A DNA stretch of 64,000 nt from Beaufortia kweichowensis (taxonomy: Eukaryota > Chordata > Actinopteri > Cypriniformes > Gastromyzontidae). The position numbers were made by a program, and so were the translations under genes. The notes under the pieces are model-generated. The model had not been told where the DNA came from. It searched no databases and saw nothing but the letters and a program-made list of their open reading frames with translations. The stretch covers positions 10,690,645 to 10,754,644 of the forward strand of contig CM032813.1 in NCBI GenBank assembly GCA_019155185.1, written 5' to 3'. This document shows positions 33,951 through 45,675 of this stretch, piece by piece (the stretch's first letter is position 1; the number at the start of each line of letters is the position of its first letter).

Positions 33951-35640
33951 CAGCTTATAAATCATATTTTGCATTTGCAGAATCATTTACAAGAGGCGTG
34001 AGCACTAATCTGATCTTTATGCATTATGTTTGAATAAGTGCATGCTGTATGTGAATGAGATTTCAGAGCTGCGCCTGAGGGGATTTCAGCAAATGACAAA
34101 CTTCATATGGCATTAGATGAATATATTTTGAAATATTTTTATTTTATGAAATGTGTTTTGAAATAAATGGAGTCGTATAGTTGGGGAGCCATTGGTCACT
34201 ACTGGTTGCGTTTTCACTGTTAAAGAATATCACGGATTGATGTTTCTTCCATATAAATCACACATAATGTGTAATCATCTCCGCTCTTCTATTATCTCCC
34301 TCAACTGTTTTGGATGCTTAACTTGTGTCCTGTAATGATCTCCTGGAAATATCACCTTTAATGAACTCCCAGACCTCCCTGTTTGTGTTCGTCCTGTTGT
34401 GGTGGAGGTGACTAATGGACCTCGTACATTAAGTAAATGAGTTTTGCTCAACTAGTGGAATTACAATGACTGAAGTCTAATGAGCTCGTGTGTGTTTCCA
34501 GGGCTTTTTTGCCGCACAGAGGGAAGTCAATGTGTCATACCTTAATCACTTCAACTATAAACTCTCTAATGTGATTGCTTTGTAAGCTACAGGTCACGAT
34601 ATGGTAACAGAGCTGCTAACTCGTTTGCAAACAGCTCTGTGGAGCAATTGACACCCATGGCAAAATTTATAGATATTATCTTTCATGATAATATAGTTAT
34701 TGATTGATTTGTGTGATGGGACATTTTTACACCCTTCCGTTTATTTTAAGTGACCCCATTTTTTTGTAAACATTAATGGCGGGGTATGTTGTCACGCTAT
34801 ATGGGGTAAGTGAGCCTGACTTTAAATAGTTGTAAGACACAAAACAGCATTTTTTCATCATTGGTATGATAGTAATACCAAAATACTAATTGAAGATTAG
34901 GAAGATTAGGGTTTTTACCGAGTTACTGAGATACAGACGTGTGTGAAAACTATTCTCATCTCCACTATATGATAAAGAAAATAGTATACTTGTAGTTTGG
35001 AATTCTCTACGGTTTTGACTGAAGAATTTTGATGGCAGCTGTCTTAGAAACCTTTCACAGTATGTCTCTTCTCTGTGTTTGTTCTTTCTATTGTTTGACA
35101 GCCAGGATCTCATCTGGAGGATGAGTATGTTGTCCATTTAGTGTGGAATGAGCTGTAGAAGACAGAGAAAGCTTCTTCCTTTTCTACCAAAGACTACATT
35201 CAATAAGGTTTTGCAGCTGTCACTCAAATTGTGTGTCAGATTTATGTCACACAGAAATGAATCCATCGTTTTTGTGTCTGAAAATCCAACTTCTTATAAA
35301 TAAGGCTTTGTTTAGACCTGGTCCTTACTACTTTTATTTGCATTTTACATTTTAGTACTTACACAGAAGTACAGGACATTACATTACACAAAATTTTAAT
35401 GATTTTAAGGCTTGCATTTTACATATCCAAAATGCACATAAATATAATATTTTAACAGTTATGCATTACAAAATTATGCAGAATATACTGTATTTTGTAT
35501 GGAAGAAACTACTTTGATTTTTTTTTACCTAGTTCTATTTTACTATTTAACATGTTTGTAAAAGGCATTTATTGCACTTTAAATTTTCACATGACGAAAC
35601 TTAATCTAATGTATTTTTTTTGCAGCTTAAATGTTTGTTA
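33951..35640. other. Unique DNA, no gene called
   Basis: The block 34330-34640 is repeat-free and GC-richer, so candidate conserved noncoding. At 34738-34820, AAGTGACCCCA and TGGGGTAAGTGAG resemble pieces of a fish repeat but are too short to assign. Confidence 0.3.
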
Positions 35641-35650
35641 TCAGGCAAAA

Positions 35651-35790
35651 ATCAGGCATTTTAGCCAGTATATTTGTGAAATACATGTTGAAAAATTAAT
35701 CAGGCATTTTAGCCAGTATATTTGTGAAATACATGTTAAAAAATTAATCTGGTATTTTAGCCAGTATATTTTTGAAATGCATTGTCTGCA
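35651..35790. repeat. 48 bp tandem repeat, three units
   Basis: ATCAGGCATTTTAGCCAGTA recurs at 35651, 35699 and 35747 with an exact 48 bp period. The first two units are nearly identical and the third is diverged. A fourth, degenerate word lies near 35818. Because 48 is a multiple of three, the + frame stays open through all copies (16-residue repeats around FSQYICEIH), but the surrounding frame has no features of a gene. Confidence 0.8.
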
Positions 35791-35944
35791 CCTTAAGTGT
35801 TTATGTTAGATAACTTCATCTGGCATTTTAGCAAGAATTATTTGAAAATGCATTTTGTTCTAAAGTATGGTGTGTTCTATTGTGGTCGTATTGTGGCTAA
35901 AGTTATGTAAAAATATATTTTTAATCAAATACAATTAAATCGTT

Positions 35945-36155
35945 AGGTACAGTATATAAAGCAGGAATTACAGTATTTATTGCTGTATACAACACAGTTT
36001 AATACTTTAAAACTACGTTCTCTAACAGTGGGATACTGTATTTGTAATTACAGTCCAATACTGTAAATTCTGTAATAACACAGTAAGGGGCTGGCAACCC
36101 AGCTGCCAGTATTTTACTGTAAATTTACATTGAAAAGTTTTACAGTACCTATACA
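35945..36155. repeat. 'ACAGTAAAATACTGG' fish repeat
   Basis: It is rich in TACAGTA/TACTGTA words and has a strong internal palindrome (CTGGCAACCCAGCTGCCAG, 36092-36110) followed by TATTTTACTGTAAATTTAC. This combination is common in teleost nonautonomous elements. Confidence 0.55.
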
Positions 36156-36784
36156 ACGACCTAATATAATTACGTAATATAATTTATAATTACCTAAACT
36201 TTGTCCCATATGAGACAAAAGGCAAGTGTGATATGTAAAGAATCCTCCAGGTGTAGTGACACTGTTGAAGAAGTAAAGCTTAGGGAAAAAGGAAACCTGA
36301 ACACATGAGCTGATTGGACGAGATATCTAATGCATGTGGGTTGTGTCCATAGAGAGAGACAAGTGGAGAGAGATCTTCTGTGATGAATCTTTACCACAGC
36401 CTTGTATCATGTTGTGTGTGTTCTGAGCAGAAAGGAGAGACATGGAGTTTCACTCCCTCACATCCCCACCCTGACACCAGTGAAGGTCTCTGATGGAAAT
36501 TTCCTGCTTTGTGTTCATGTCAGATGTTCTTTACTTCTGACGGTAGCAGATGCTTTTCACATAACATTTAAATCATCGCTCGACCCAGAGCTGCCAGATG
36601 CATTCAGCACCATTTCTTAAAGCTTTACAACATCCACTGAATCCCTTGAGATCCACAGACAGATGCTAATATGCTTAAGGGCAACATAAAATCAAAAATG
36701 AACATATTTGCTTTCACATTCTTGGTGTTATTATGGATGATTTGTGCTGACGTTAACTTTGCGCTAACATAACCTGACCTGCAG
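36156..36784. other. Unique DNA, no gene seen
   Basis: Nothing was recognised. Short open frames lie on both strands without support. Confidence 0.4.
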
Positions 36785-36910
36785 ATCGGTTATCTCATTG
36801 ACCACCATTGTATTATCACTAGCGGGTTCGAGACCCAACTCGTTTCCTTTTCTTTATCCACTGTTCTATCCAATAGTCAAATAGTCAAAAAAGATGAAAA
36901 AAATAACTTA
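36785..36910 (+). repeat. tRNA-derived SINE remnant
   Basis: A B box (GCGGGTTCGAGACCC, 36822-36836) is followed by a pyrimidine-rich stretch and the A-rich tail AATAGTCAAAAAAGATG, parallel to the SINE at 60780-60930 (ending ACTGTCAAAAAAGCC). The A box is not recognisable. Confidence 0.5.
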
Positions 36911-37851
36911 ATAAAGCTAAATGCTAACAACAATGTAGCGCTTAGTGGTTTATAGTTAGCACACCCATCTCTGGCACTCTTGATAATTTTTCCCATGTTT
37001 TTCCTTCTTGCATGTACTTTACAAATAAATTACACATTTACTTAAAATCTCACCAAAACACAATAAATTAGGATTGATCTTGATGAAAAACAGCTTTTTT
37101 ATCAGATTAAACATGATCAAGTTTTGTTTAACGGTGTAGTCTGGGGTTGTCCTGGTTTCTGTATGGATTTTATATATCGTTGTATCTGTCTTTTCTTGCT
37201 GTTGACATTTCAGCATCTGTTTTCTTAAGCACTACAGATGCTGTCAGGATGTGTGGAAACGTCTCTATGTTACTTTTCTGAAAGTGTGTTTTTCTTCTCA
37301 AGTAAACAGCCATTTGAAGTGACTTGTGTGACAGCGTAGTTTAGAGGTGCTGTAATGATTTTCAAAGTAAGTGCAATGTTGAACCCAAATTCAACTCTTG
37401 GACTTGTCAGTTTCTTAAGGTTTAATTTCGGCAGATGTTATGAAGCCCGGGGGATTATACAACCTTTGGATTTTTGCATTGCGCTGAGTGGGAGCAAGAC
37501 CTAAAGTATGAAAGCGGAATAGGATCATGCTTTGCATCTGAAGTCACATGACAGTATGTACTGAATAAAATGTAGTGCCTACTTATTATCATGCAAAACA
37601 GTACATTCTGTATAGTATAGGTGTAACATGAATACATTCCAGACATGCATCCATCATATGTTAATTGGCCCATATGTTCATTGACTTGACATACCAACAA
37701 CAACAAATATATAATTTATACAACATAATTGTTTGCATGCTGATGTTTTGGTCAAAATACTACATACTTATTTCTGCATTTATTATTGTCGCAGTAGGTA
37801 ATAACGTTTAGGTTTTTGATTATACAATTTAATTGCATGATATTTAAATGT
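36911..37851. other. Unique AT-rich DNA, no gene seen
   Basis: No repeat or exon was recognised. Confidence 0.4.
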
Positions 37852-38120
37852 ACAGTTGCCTACCAGTCAACTGTTTAGACACAATTAACAAAATGTTTCT
37901 CATGATCTTAAAAATCTTTTAATCTGAAGGTGTATATTTCAATGTTTGAAATTACTTTTGTAGACAAAAATATAATTGCTCAAAAATCTTAATTGCTTTA
38001 ATTAGAAAAAAAAGTTTTTAAATGGATTTCATATACCAAGTATTAAAAAAAAAAAAATCTAAACAATGAGTAAGCGTTTTCAAACTTTTGACTGGTACCA
38101 TACATGTACTGTATAAACCA
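37852..38120. mobile_element. Deletion derivative of a 'CCAGTCAAAAGTTTGGACAC' transposon
   Basis: The left end ACAGTTGCCTACCAGTCAAC and right end CAAACTTTTGACTGGTACCA form inverted termini. Interior words (GTTTCTCATGATCTTAAAAA, CTTTTAATCTGAAGGTGTAT, TGTAGACAAAAATATAATTG) follow the left half of a common fish element. The central part is missing, leaving about 270 bp. Solo ends of the same family lie at 7210-7262 and 38505-38535. Confidence 0.65.
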
Positions 38121-38124
38121 GATT

Positions 38125-38365
38125 TTTAGATATTAGATATTTTTTCAAACATTTTTAAGTAAAAATACAAATTTAGGTATTTTTATAAATTACAGTAACA
38201 TACATTTTTTAAATTAATGTTATGTTTATTGTAAATTTGTTTCTATCTTTCTGTTTTTTTTTAAATCTTTCTATCAATTTCTAGTTTTTCCTGATTAGAT
38301 TAAAATTTAACTATGAAATAAAGTGAAAAAGTAATAACAGTTAACAAGTTAATGTTCCTTTTCTG
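38125..38365. repeat. AT-rich dispersed repeat, copy 3
   Basis: It contains TTATGTTTATTGTAAATTTG, TCTATCAATTTCTAGTTTTT, CTGATTAGATTAAAATTTAA, and the shared terminal AACAGTTAACAAGTTAATG. It is the most eroded of the four copies. Confidence 0.4.
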
Positions 38366-38504
38366 TTGGTTTAAAAATGTTGGTTAGTATGTTATAATGC
38401 TTTCGCAAATCAGGCAGTCATAATGTGTGAAATTTCTGAAACCCATATGTTCGAAACATTGTAATTCTTAGTACTTTTTGTGATAAGTTCTTTTTAAAAA
38501 TGCT

Positions 38505-38535
38505 CAGTTGCCTACCAGTACTGTACTGTAACTTG
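38505..38535 (+). repeat. Solo end of the 'ACAGTTGCCTACCAGT' element
   Basis: CAGTTGCCTACCAGTACTGT repeats the left terminus of the element at 37852-38120. Confidence 0.5.
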
Positions 38536-39326
38536 TGAACACAACCTTTTCCTGACAGACTGATGGAAGCATACAGTATGCATCCTTACTCCGGCAAATT
38601 GCGTAGCTGCCGGCCAATCAGATGGTCAGTCAGTCAATGGATGGCAGTCAGTCCATCTAGGCCTGAGACTCGGGCATGACAGCAGCTAAAATGAAGACAT
38701 TACATTTTATAAGTGCAGTTCACTTCATCATTACATTAAGATGAAGAAAATCTCTGGCTGAAACTGTATTGACAGACGTCCTTGACTGGACTCAATGTGA
38801 ATGTTAATGATTGACCGCAAGTCTTGTGCTTCACTGCCATTGCGGAATTATGAGGACATACATTTTAATTTGCTGTTTCGCCATTGCCGTTACATGGCAG
38901 TTACTGGCTTTTGATTAATGGTGTCCTAATCTTGTTTCAATAATTCATGAATAATTCTACTTTATGTTCATGAATAAGTGAGTTTCTGCAAAAATCATGT
39001 TCTGCTGTATGAATATATATATAAACTTCAGAAAGAAGAAATAGACAGAAAAAAATAATTTTATCTTATCTTCAGTTCAGAATGTTTTTTATTTGTGGAA
39101 AAGCTCCATAACGTACAGAATAATTGACAGACGGACAGACATACAGAAAAAGTGATCACACACGCACACTGTCTAAGTCAGAGACATGGGCCTTATTCTG
39201 ACAGACAGGACAGACAGAGAGAGCTTACTTGTAATGACATGAGATTGACCCTAAGGTTGTGTGATATGTGACCATCAGGGATGGACCCGACTGTGATGCT
39301 CCTGACCCTGTTGTCTTCTCATCCAG
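38536..39326. other. Unique DNA leading into a candidate splice acceptor
   Basis: GACA-rich low-complexity sequence lies at 39129-39225. A good acceptor (CCCTGTTGTCTTCTCATCCAG, 39306-39326) ends the stretch. Confidence 0.35.
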
Positions 39327-39470
39327 CAGAGTCCGACCCGGGGGGTATCAGATTGTCTGAAAAACTACATTTACCCATCTCTCATTTTGTTACTGAACTT
39401 CTAGACAAAAACAAGAGGGCGTTGGGTGGAAGAGTCAGTGGTTGGATTAATAAATTATTTAGTGGTGCTT
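39327..39470 (+). CDS. Candidate terminal coding exon, gene unidentified
   Basis: A pyrimidine-rich acceptor with a possible branch site (CTGAC, about 39302-39306) ends CATCCAG at 39326. The sequence then stays open for about 48 codons, in the frame that reads AESDPGGIRL at the start and ends RVSGWINKLFSGA, to a TGA at 39468-39470. Upstream in the same frame there is a stop at about 39269, so the open stretch is exon-sized. The C-terminal half looks like a basic amphipathic helix (LLDKNKRAL...GWINKLF). A canonical AATAAA follows 135 bp after the stop, with a GT-rich tract beyond. The reading phase is compatible with the candidate exon at 31512. I do not recognise the protein. A chance open frame remains possible. 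Confidence 0.4.
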
Positions 39471-39604
39471 GAAAGAATCAATGTTATAAAGCAATACAGC
39501 GCGGGAGTGGAATGAATTAGTTTTATTAAGAGAACACAAAAAGCTGGACTGAGCTTTGATGGAATACTATGCTATACAATTAAGTTGTATAAAGCTTTGC
39601 ACCC

Positions 39605-39610
39605 AATAAA
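39605..39610 (+). terminator. Candidate polyadenylation signal
   Basis: AATAAA lies 135 bp after the TGA of the candidate terminal exon. A GT-rich stretch (GATGTTGTGTTTGTTTGTGT, 39645-39664) follows, as expected for a downstream cleavage-factor element. AATAAA is frequent in AT-rich DNA, so the support comes from the combination. Confidence 0.35.
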
Positions 39611-39664
39611 TGTGTATTCATTGTTTACCCTTTGTAAGTGAAGATGATGTTGTGTTTGTTTGTG

Positions 39665-41960
39665 TAATAACATTAGGTTTAATAGATATAATTTATTCAA
39701 AACGGCCATAAAACATGTTTCATTAAGTCGATTTTGTACAGAAAAGCCATAATTACATGGAAATATTTTGGCAATCATTGTCTGCCATTGTCAGCTTTGT
39801 TTGCCTTTATTGCACATTTAATCATTGTTAAAGTACATCAATGTTTGTTTTTCAAAAATAGCTTTGAACATTTATATAATTTCTGTTGTGTGGATATTTG
39901 GCTGCTTATTTTAAATTACGCCCAACCATTTAATGTGTATCCACACAAAATGTCTGTCTTCTAAGACAGCATCGTTAAGGTCATGAAATTGTAAAGTGAA
40001 TGATTTACTCACACGCAAAACAGTGCGTCGCATAGGCTTTATTAGATTTTCGAATATACATGTGTAGTATAATAATACATAAAACAACAATTAATTTGGA
40101 TTACATTCAACTAATTCTACCCAATGCCCTCTTAGTATTGAATAAAATAAATTAAATAAAATCGAAACTACTCTTAGTTCTGAATGAAATCTAGCCTAAT
40201 TACATAAGTAATTAAACGTGGTTGTACTCTCGGCACGTTTCATAAACCGTATTTTTCTTTCTCAAGGGCAAAAGGGACGGCCACACCGGCAGTTATTAAT
40301 GCAAGGTGCGGAGCGTTGCTGCGTGTACATGCATGCAACATCGCAACCCATATTACCAGAGACATCCTGTTGGCATCACATATAAAATCATAGCTGTAAT
40401 AAACCTGATCGAATTTAACATCCACCACACGCTTTATTTAAGTCACACCACACTGCCCATAGGGCCTTAAAAACAATATTTGCAAATGTTTGATCAATGC
40501 GTATGTGGTGCGAGAGGTAGATTAGACCATATGGTTTGCTCGGTAATAGGCCTCCCGTGGTAAATCACAGACAGGCAAGGTGTGTGTTTTAATGCAGCAG
40601 CAGATATTGCAGTGTTCCACACGGGATTTGGAGCCATCTTTGCTTCTGGGTGGCAGGTGGCCATCAGCTATTGTGTTCCATGTCTGGGAGCGAGTACACA
40701 AAGACTTCATCACCCAGTGAAAGTAAAGGAAAGAGATGTGTGAAATGTCGCTGCTTCATTTCTCAGCTTTCTGTATTGAATAATGAACGCATTTAATGAC
40801 TTGCTTTCAGCGAGATTCGTTCACGTTTCTTCTCTCCCTGCATTTACAATCCGGCTCTTTATCTCGAAGTTACTGTCGCTAGTGCATATTGGGATTTAAT
40901 GACAAAAGCTCAAGTAATTAGGTTCTTTGTAAATACCATTTTAAAACGATCATTCACTCGTTCGCCATTACATTCAAGTAACGAGGGAGTTTGATGACTT
41001 TTTGTCGTCCTAACTATAGTAACATAGGCTTTGTTTCTTTATCGGAAAATTATGCGCAACCATTAACCGGCTTCCTTCATTATCCTTACTTCTGAGCGTG
41101 ACAACTATCAAGCGAGCTAGTAATGACTTGCTCTTTTTTTCTGGATGGATTTCTCTTAGTATTGATGAGTAAACAAGCAGCTGACAATGAATGCTATCAT
41201 GAACGTTTACGCGGCTCCCAGAGGAGCAAACAGCCCAAACACACCCAACACATCAGTCTTAAAAAAATTACTTACTACTCAATTACTATATCATTGTGCT
41301 TATGGAAGTGATGTTTTTTCTGGTTAGTTGAATTCTTCTTATTTTCACTTCATTCTAATGTCAAGAACTTCTTAGAAGACAGCTGTTAAAACTCTCAAAA
41401 CAGATGAGGTGATAAACAATCCTCGGAGCCGCGCAGATACTATTTCAGTCACTTGATGCAACGCCAATTTGCGGTATGGAAATTACAGCATGGGCATCTG
41501 ATGAGAACGAGCGCAGCGTTAGTCTCTCAGAAACGCATCTCTCGTCGTATCTCTGGAGGATACCTTACATAGGTAGCGTGACCTGGACGTTTGGTAATTG
41601 AAACCAGAAATATTCAATCTGTACTGTACCCTTCTCTCCATTTGGCCAAATTGAATTAAGGTACTGTGGGAAATCAAGCCAATCAATGCGAGTCTTATGA
41701 GACGTGGGGAAAAAGAGATGCAAGCTCTCTGATGCGTGGTTGGATGGACATATTGGATGACATCTATGATTTCTTGGATGCTCCAGGTGTGAGAATTTAA
41801 TAAGTACAGAGATGGAATTTGGTTCTTTTAAATGACGTTTGTATTCTTTCAGGTTATTGAATAACAGTAAGTTTCCACAGATTTGCATTTGGCCAGATGG
41901 TCGGGATGATTGACCAGCAAACTGGAGAGTGTTTACTTTATTTTATATATTTTGTTGCTG
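39665..41960. other. Unique DNA; candidate conserved noncoding region 40200-41560
   Basis: No repeat words occur between 40200 and 41560, and GC is above the local average in several stretches (for example GGACGGCCACACCGGCAG near 40273). The interval includes GGACATCCTGTTGGC-type unique sequence and short open frames on both strands without support. Confidence 0.3.
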
Positions 41961-41965
41961 TGCCA

Positions 41966-42260
41966 TTAAAGGGATAGTTCAAGCAGAAATATTTTTTGAA
42001 AATACATCTGCTACTGTCATTCAGTAGCTGATGTATTTGACTCTTCTGTGGAACACAAAAGAAGATATTTAAAAAAATATCTCAGTGATTTTGTTTCCAC
42101 ACAATGGAAGCCAATGGGGTCCAGCGTCATACCTACGTTTTTTAATTATTTGTTTTTCTTTGTTCTGTAGATGAAAGAAAGCCATAAAGGTTTGAAATGA
42201 CATCAGGGTGTGAATAAATAATGAAAGAATTTTTAATTTTTTGGTGAATTATACTTTTAA
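41966..42260. mobile_element. Palindromic fish MITE, full length
   Basis: The ends TTAAAGGGATAGTTCA and TGAATTATACTTTTAA are inverted repeats. Interior words (CTTCTGTGGAACACAAAAGA, CACAATGGAAGCCAATGGGG, GGTTTGAAATGACATCAGGG) match the family seen at 31232, 33718 and 49012. It is noncoding. Confidence 0.8.
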
Positions 42261-42328
42261 GGGGATACATTTTAAGAATTCCTGTGTAGTCAAATCCATC
42301 GTCTTCAACATACATTTTTAAAGCAGTT

Positions 42329-42540
42329 ACACTGTAAAAATAATTCTTGGTTGCCTTAAAATTCAAGTCCAGTCAACTTAGTTTTACAAGTCATTTAAAC
42401 TATTTCCACATTATTTCAACAAATCATTTCAACTTTTAAAAATAAGTAATGTATTGAAATGACTTCAGAAAGTTGAAACAATGTGAAAACAGTAAAACTA
42501 AGTTGACTGAACTTAAAATTTAATAATAATTTTACAAACA
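42329..42540. mobile_element. Palindromic MITE, 'CCAGTCAACTTAGTTTTAC' family, copy 1
   Basis: ACACTGTAAAAATAATTC begins the left arm. CCAGTCAACTTAGTTTTAC (42371-42389) is mirrored by GTAAAACTAAGTTGACTG (42492-42509), and the right end is TAATAATAATTTTACA. The stem is about 80 bp per arm. Same family as 43568-43758. Confidence 0.7.
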
Positions 42541-43567
42541 GTTATGCAGACAGTTGTCTGTCCGGTCTGTGGGGGCGTGGCCTGCAAAGCCTAGTCTCCC
42601 CACTAACTGATTACTTGTGCAGGGGAAAAACTCTCGCTCTACCCGCATGCATCTTTCTTTCTCGAAAGAAAGTCATTTATTAGTGGAACACGGTCAAAGC
42701 CGAGCAGCCGTATGCATAAAAATGAGCCCTTACTTCTGCGCAAGCCTCATCATCTGATGATAATAACACAGTAGTTTCAGTGAGCTTTGCACTTGGCTGC
42801 TTCTTTTTATTTGCTAGCGGACTGAATGATAACATGAATTAACAGACTCGGCATCTGCTGGAGCAGGTTGTGTTTTGAGGAGTGCTTTCAACGATGCTTT
42901 CGCTATCGATCAAGGCCCCGGCTCCGTTTAATCTATCAGAGTTGTTGTCTGGTGAAAGCCATGGGAGACCGCTTCATTTGATTACCTCTGATCAAGAGCA
43001 AACGCGTATCTCAGGCCTAATCCCCCTTTGGTTGCTCGTGTTGGAGAGGGCCTTGATCAGAGGCATGGTGGGATTACGCACAGAGCTCTGGAAGGGAAGG
43101 TATGGAGTGAGAGAGAGGTGAAAGTCCTTTAGGCGCCGTTTACGGTTGTTGCATTCACTTTATTGCGAACTACAACAGACACTATGTTGCGTTCTTTTTT
43201 GATATGGCTGATAGAAAAATATGAGATGAACCAAAAAGGAGTGACTTATCTTTTAAACAAATCTTAGTTTTATTTATTTTATTTATTTTACAGTTCATGT
43301 AGTGGTTGTTTAAGTCTATCTAGATGTTTATTACTACAATTTTAGCATTTCAATCAATGCTGTTAATACAGTTAATACTGTTCAGTTAAGTTTTTTAGGG
43401 TTGGCATCATGTTGAGATTTTATTGACAACCACTTTATTTAACAGTCTGAATTTTATTAAAAAGCATGACTTTTATTTAACAGTGAAAATACTGGATACT
43501 AATGCTATACTTGTAAAAATAAATGTGCACATCGATAGAAGAATAATTTTTGTTTTGAACGATTCCA
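42541..43567. other. Unique DNA; candidate conserved noncoding block 42790-43130
   Basis: The block is repeat-free and GC-richer around 42790-43130. A perfect hairpin (CTTTCTTTC, 2 nt, GAAAGAAAG) lies near 42653-42672. An open frame of 79 codons (42882-43121) has no recognised domain. Confidence 0.3.
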
Positions 43568-43758
43568 CACCGTAAAAAAATCTTTTCTGTCCAGTCAACT
43601 TGGCTTTATAAGTCTTTTAAACAGTTTTTACATTATTTCAAGTTATTTCAACTCGTCAAATTAAAACGTATGTAAAATTGTTATGTAAAAACTGTTTAAT
43701 TGACAAGCCAAGTTGACTGGACTTTAAAATTGAAGGCAGAAAAGAATTTTTTACAGTG
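43568..43758. mobile_element. Palindromic MITE, 'CCAGTCAACTTGGCTT' family, copy 2
   Basis: CACCGTAAAAAAATCTTTTC at the left mirrors AAAGAATTTTTTACAGTG at the right. GTCCAGTCAACTTGGCTT mirrors AAGCCAAGTTGACTGGAC. Together with 42329-42540 it shows two independent copies about 1.2 kb apart. Confidence 0.75.
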
Positions 43759-43938
43759 CATAAAGAATTTTTGACATCCAAAGAACCTCTCCGATTTACA
43801 AAAGATTTTTGTAAACTAAGAAGGTTCTTCAGACTAAATAAAGGTAAAAAAATATTTTAAGAACGTTTACTAAAAGGTTCTTTAGGGAGCCAAAAATGTT
43901 TTTTCTGTGGCATCGCTGTGAAGTCTAGTAGTACTAGT

Positions 43939-44739
43939 AGTTCACTGCTATGCCGACGATACTCAACTCTATATCTCATCGAAGCCTCACGAAACACAGC
44001 AATTCACTAAAATGATGGAATGTATAGTTGACATAAAAACCTGGATGAGTAGCAACTTTCTGTTATTGAACTCCGACAGGTGTTAACCATTAGACCTAAA
44101 GCTCCCACGCTTAATCAACAGGAATATTATCTCACTATTGACGGGTTCTCTACTAAGCCTTCATCATCAGCTAGGAATCTGGGCGTTTTATTCGACAGTA
44201 CCCTCTCATTTGAAAGCCATGTTGCCAACACCTGTAAACGCCTTGAAACTTTTTCATCTCAAAAACATATCTAAACTGCATTATATGCTGTCACTATCGA
44301 GTGCAGAAAAGTTAGTTCACGCATTCATGACGTCTAGACTAAATTACTGCAATGCATTATTAGGTGGCTGTCCAGCTTGCCTATTACAAAAGCTCCAACT
44401 GGTTCAAAATGCAGCGGCTAGAGTTCTCACAAGAACAAAATGTTTGAACATATCAGCCCGGTACTGTCAAAACTCCACTGGTTACCCATTATGCAACGTA
44501 TTAACTTTAAGATCTTACTGACTACTTATAAGGCTCTACATGGTTTAGCTCCTCAGTACCTGAGTGAGCTCCTAATACATTACAGTCCCTCATGTCCATT
44601 ACGTTCTCAGGACTCTGGCCTTTTGGTAATACCTAGAATTTCTAAATCAAGTAGTGGTGGTAGATCATTCTCCTATTTAGCACCTAAATTTTGGAATAGT
44701 CTTCCCAGTGCTGTGCGGGAGGCAGACACACTCTCTTAG
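43939..44739 (+). pseudogene. L2/CR1-type LINE reverse transcriptase, 3' part, frameshifted
   Basis: This is the C-terminal part of a non-LTR retrotransposon polyprotein, which would reverse-transcribe its own RNA at a nicked target. The catalytic segment HCYADDTQLYIS is encoded from about 43943, so only the second half of the polymerase domain and the C-terminal region remain. Downstream are NLGVLFDSTLSFESHV, SRLNYCNALLGG, LQLVQNAAARVLTRT, LSKLHWLPI, TYKALHGLAPQYLSELL and FSYLAPKFWNSLP, in the order typical of L2-clade elements in fish. The frame changes at least three times (near 44065, 44250 and 44440) and ends at a stop at 44737-44739, slightly before the usual C-terminus. The endonuclease and the 5' half are missing (5' truncation). 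It cannot encode a working enzyme. Confidence 0.85.
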
Positions 44740-45431
44740 TTTAAATCTAGATTAAAGACATGGCATACACATAGTCCAACAGTTTATAACACAAATCCCC
44801 TAAAGGATTGTTAGGCTGCATTAATTAGGCCAACCGGAACCGGGAACACTTCCCTAACAATCTGATGTACTTGTTGCATCTAAGGGTGTGAAACAGTATT
44901 TTGCTCCCAGTTTGTTTTTTTCTTATTATTCCGAGGTTGCATCCAGTTCATACCCTGACCTGACGTTGGATATGTCAGAAGGCGGCGACCCCCAGGAGAA
45001 CCTGCACTCATTTTAGCTAATGCTAATGCTAGTTACTACATTAATGATAATGCTAAACAGTATGTTATGCTAGTATATATAACAGTTATGCTAATCTCTT
45101 TAACTATTTAACTTTGACTAATTACCTACTTCTTTTCTGTCTATGTCAGCAATTTGATGTTATAGCTGCACTCAGTCAACCCCGGCTAAACAATCCTTTA
45201 TTGTATAATATTAGCCTTTTAACTACTACCTAGTCTACCATACACACAAACACATTGTTAAATTCAATCACAACTAATAATTCAGATCAACTCAAAACTC
45301 AGACCTACACGGCTTCAAACTCTAGCAAATTCAGTTCACGACTTTAACTCAAATAATTTGTATCAAATTACTGACTGAGGAGAAATGACCCTCCAAGTGA
45401 GCCTGGGTTCTCCCAAGGTTTTTTTTCTCCA

Positions 45432-45675
45432 TATACACTCTAAAAAAGGCTGTGTTATTTTTTTACACATTTTTTGTGTTATGCTGTTTAACACATAATG
45501 TGTCATTTTGTGTTAAATACATAAAAGGGACAACACATGTTGAGTTGAAAGTAACACAAAATGTGTTGTTTTTAAATTAACACAAAAATGTGTCTAGTTA
45601 GGGACAACACATCTGTGTGTTGTCCCTAACTAGACACATCTTGTGTTATTGTAACACATCTGTTTTTAGGGTGTG
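45432..45675. mobile_element. MITE with ACAC/TGTGT palindromes, inserted in the LINE
   Basis: The ends CACTCTAAAAAAGGCTGTGT and CTGTTTTTAGGGTGTG are inverted repeats. The body is built of TGTGTTA/TAACACA words and includes a perfect 24 bp-arm hairpin (45588-45611 and 45616-45639, 4 nt loop). A TA-rich tract (45676-45690) adjoins the right end. Because it splits the LINE 3' region, it is younger than the LINE. Confidence 0.75.
45588..45639. repeat. Perfect 24 bp inverted repeat inside the MITE
   Basis: GTGTCTAGTTAGGGACAACA is mirrored by TGTTGTCCCTAACTAGACAC, each with two further paired bases on either side, around a TCTG loop. Confidence 0.85.

Noticed and set aside
34738..34820. Short 'GTGACCCCA / TGGGGTAAGTGAG' inverted words
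   Set aside because: Too short and eroded to define an element; the GTAAGT inside it is not a credible donor without an upstream exon.
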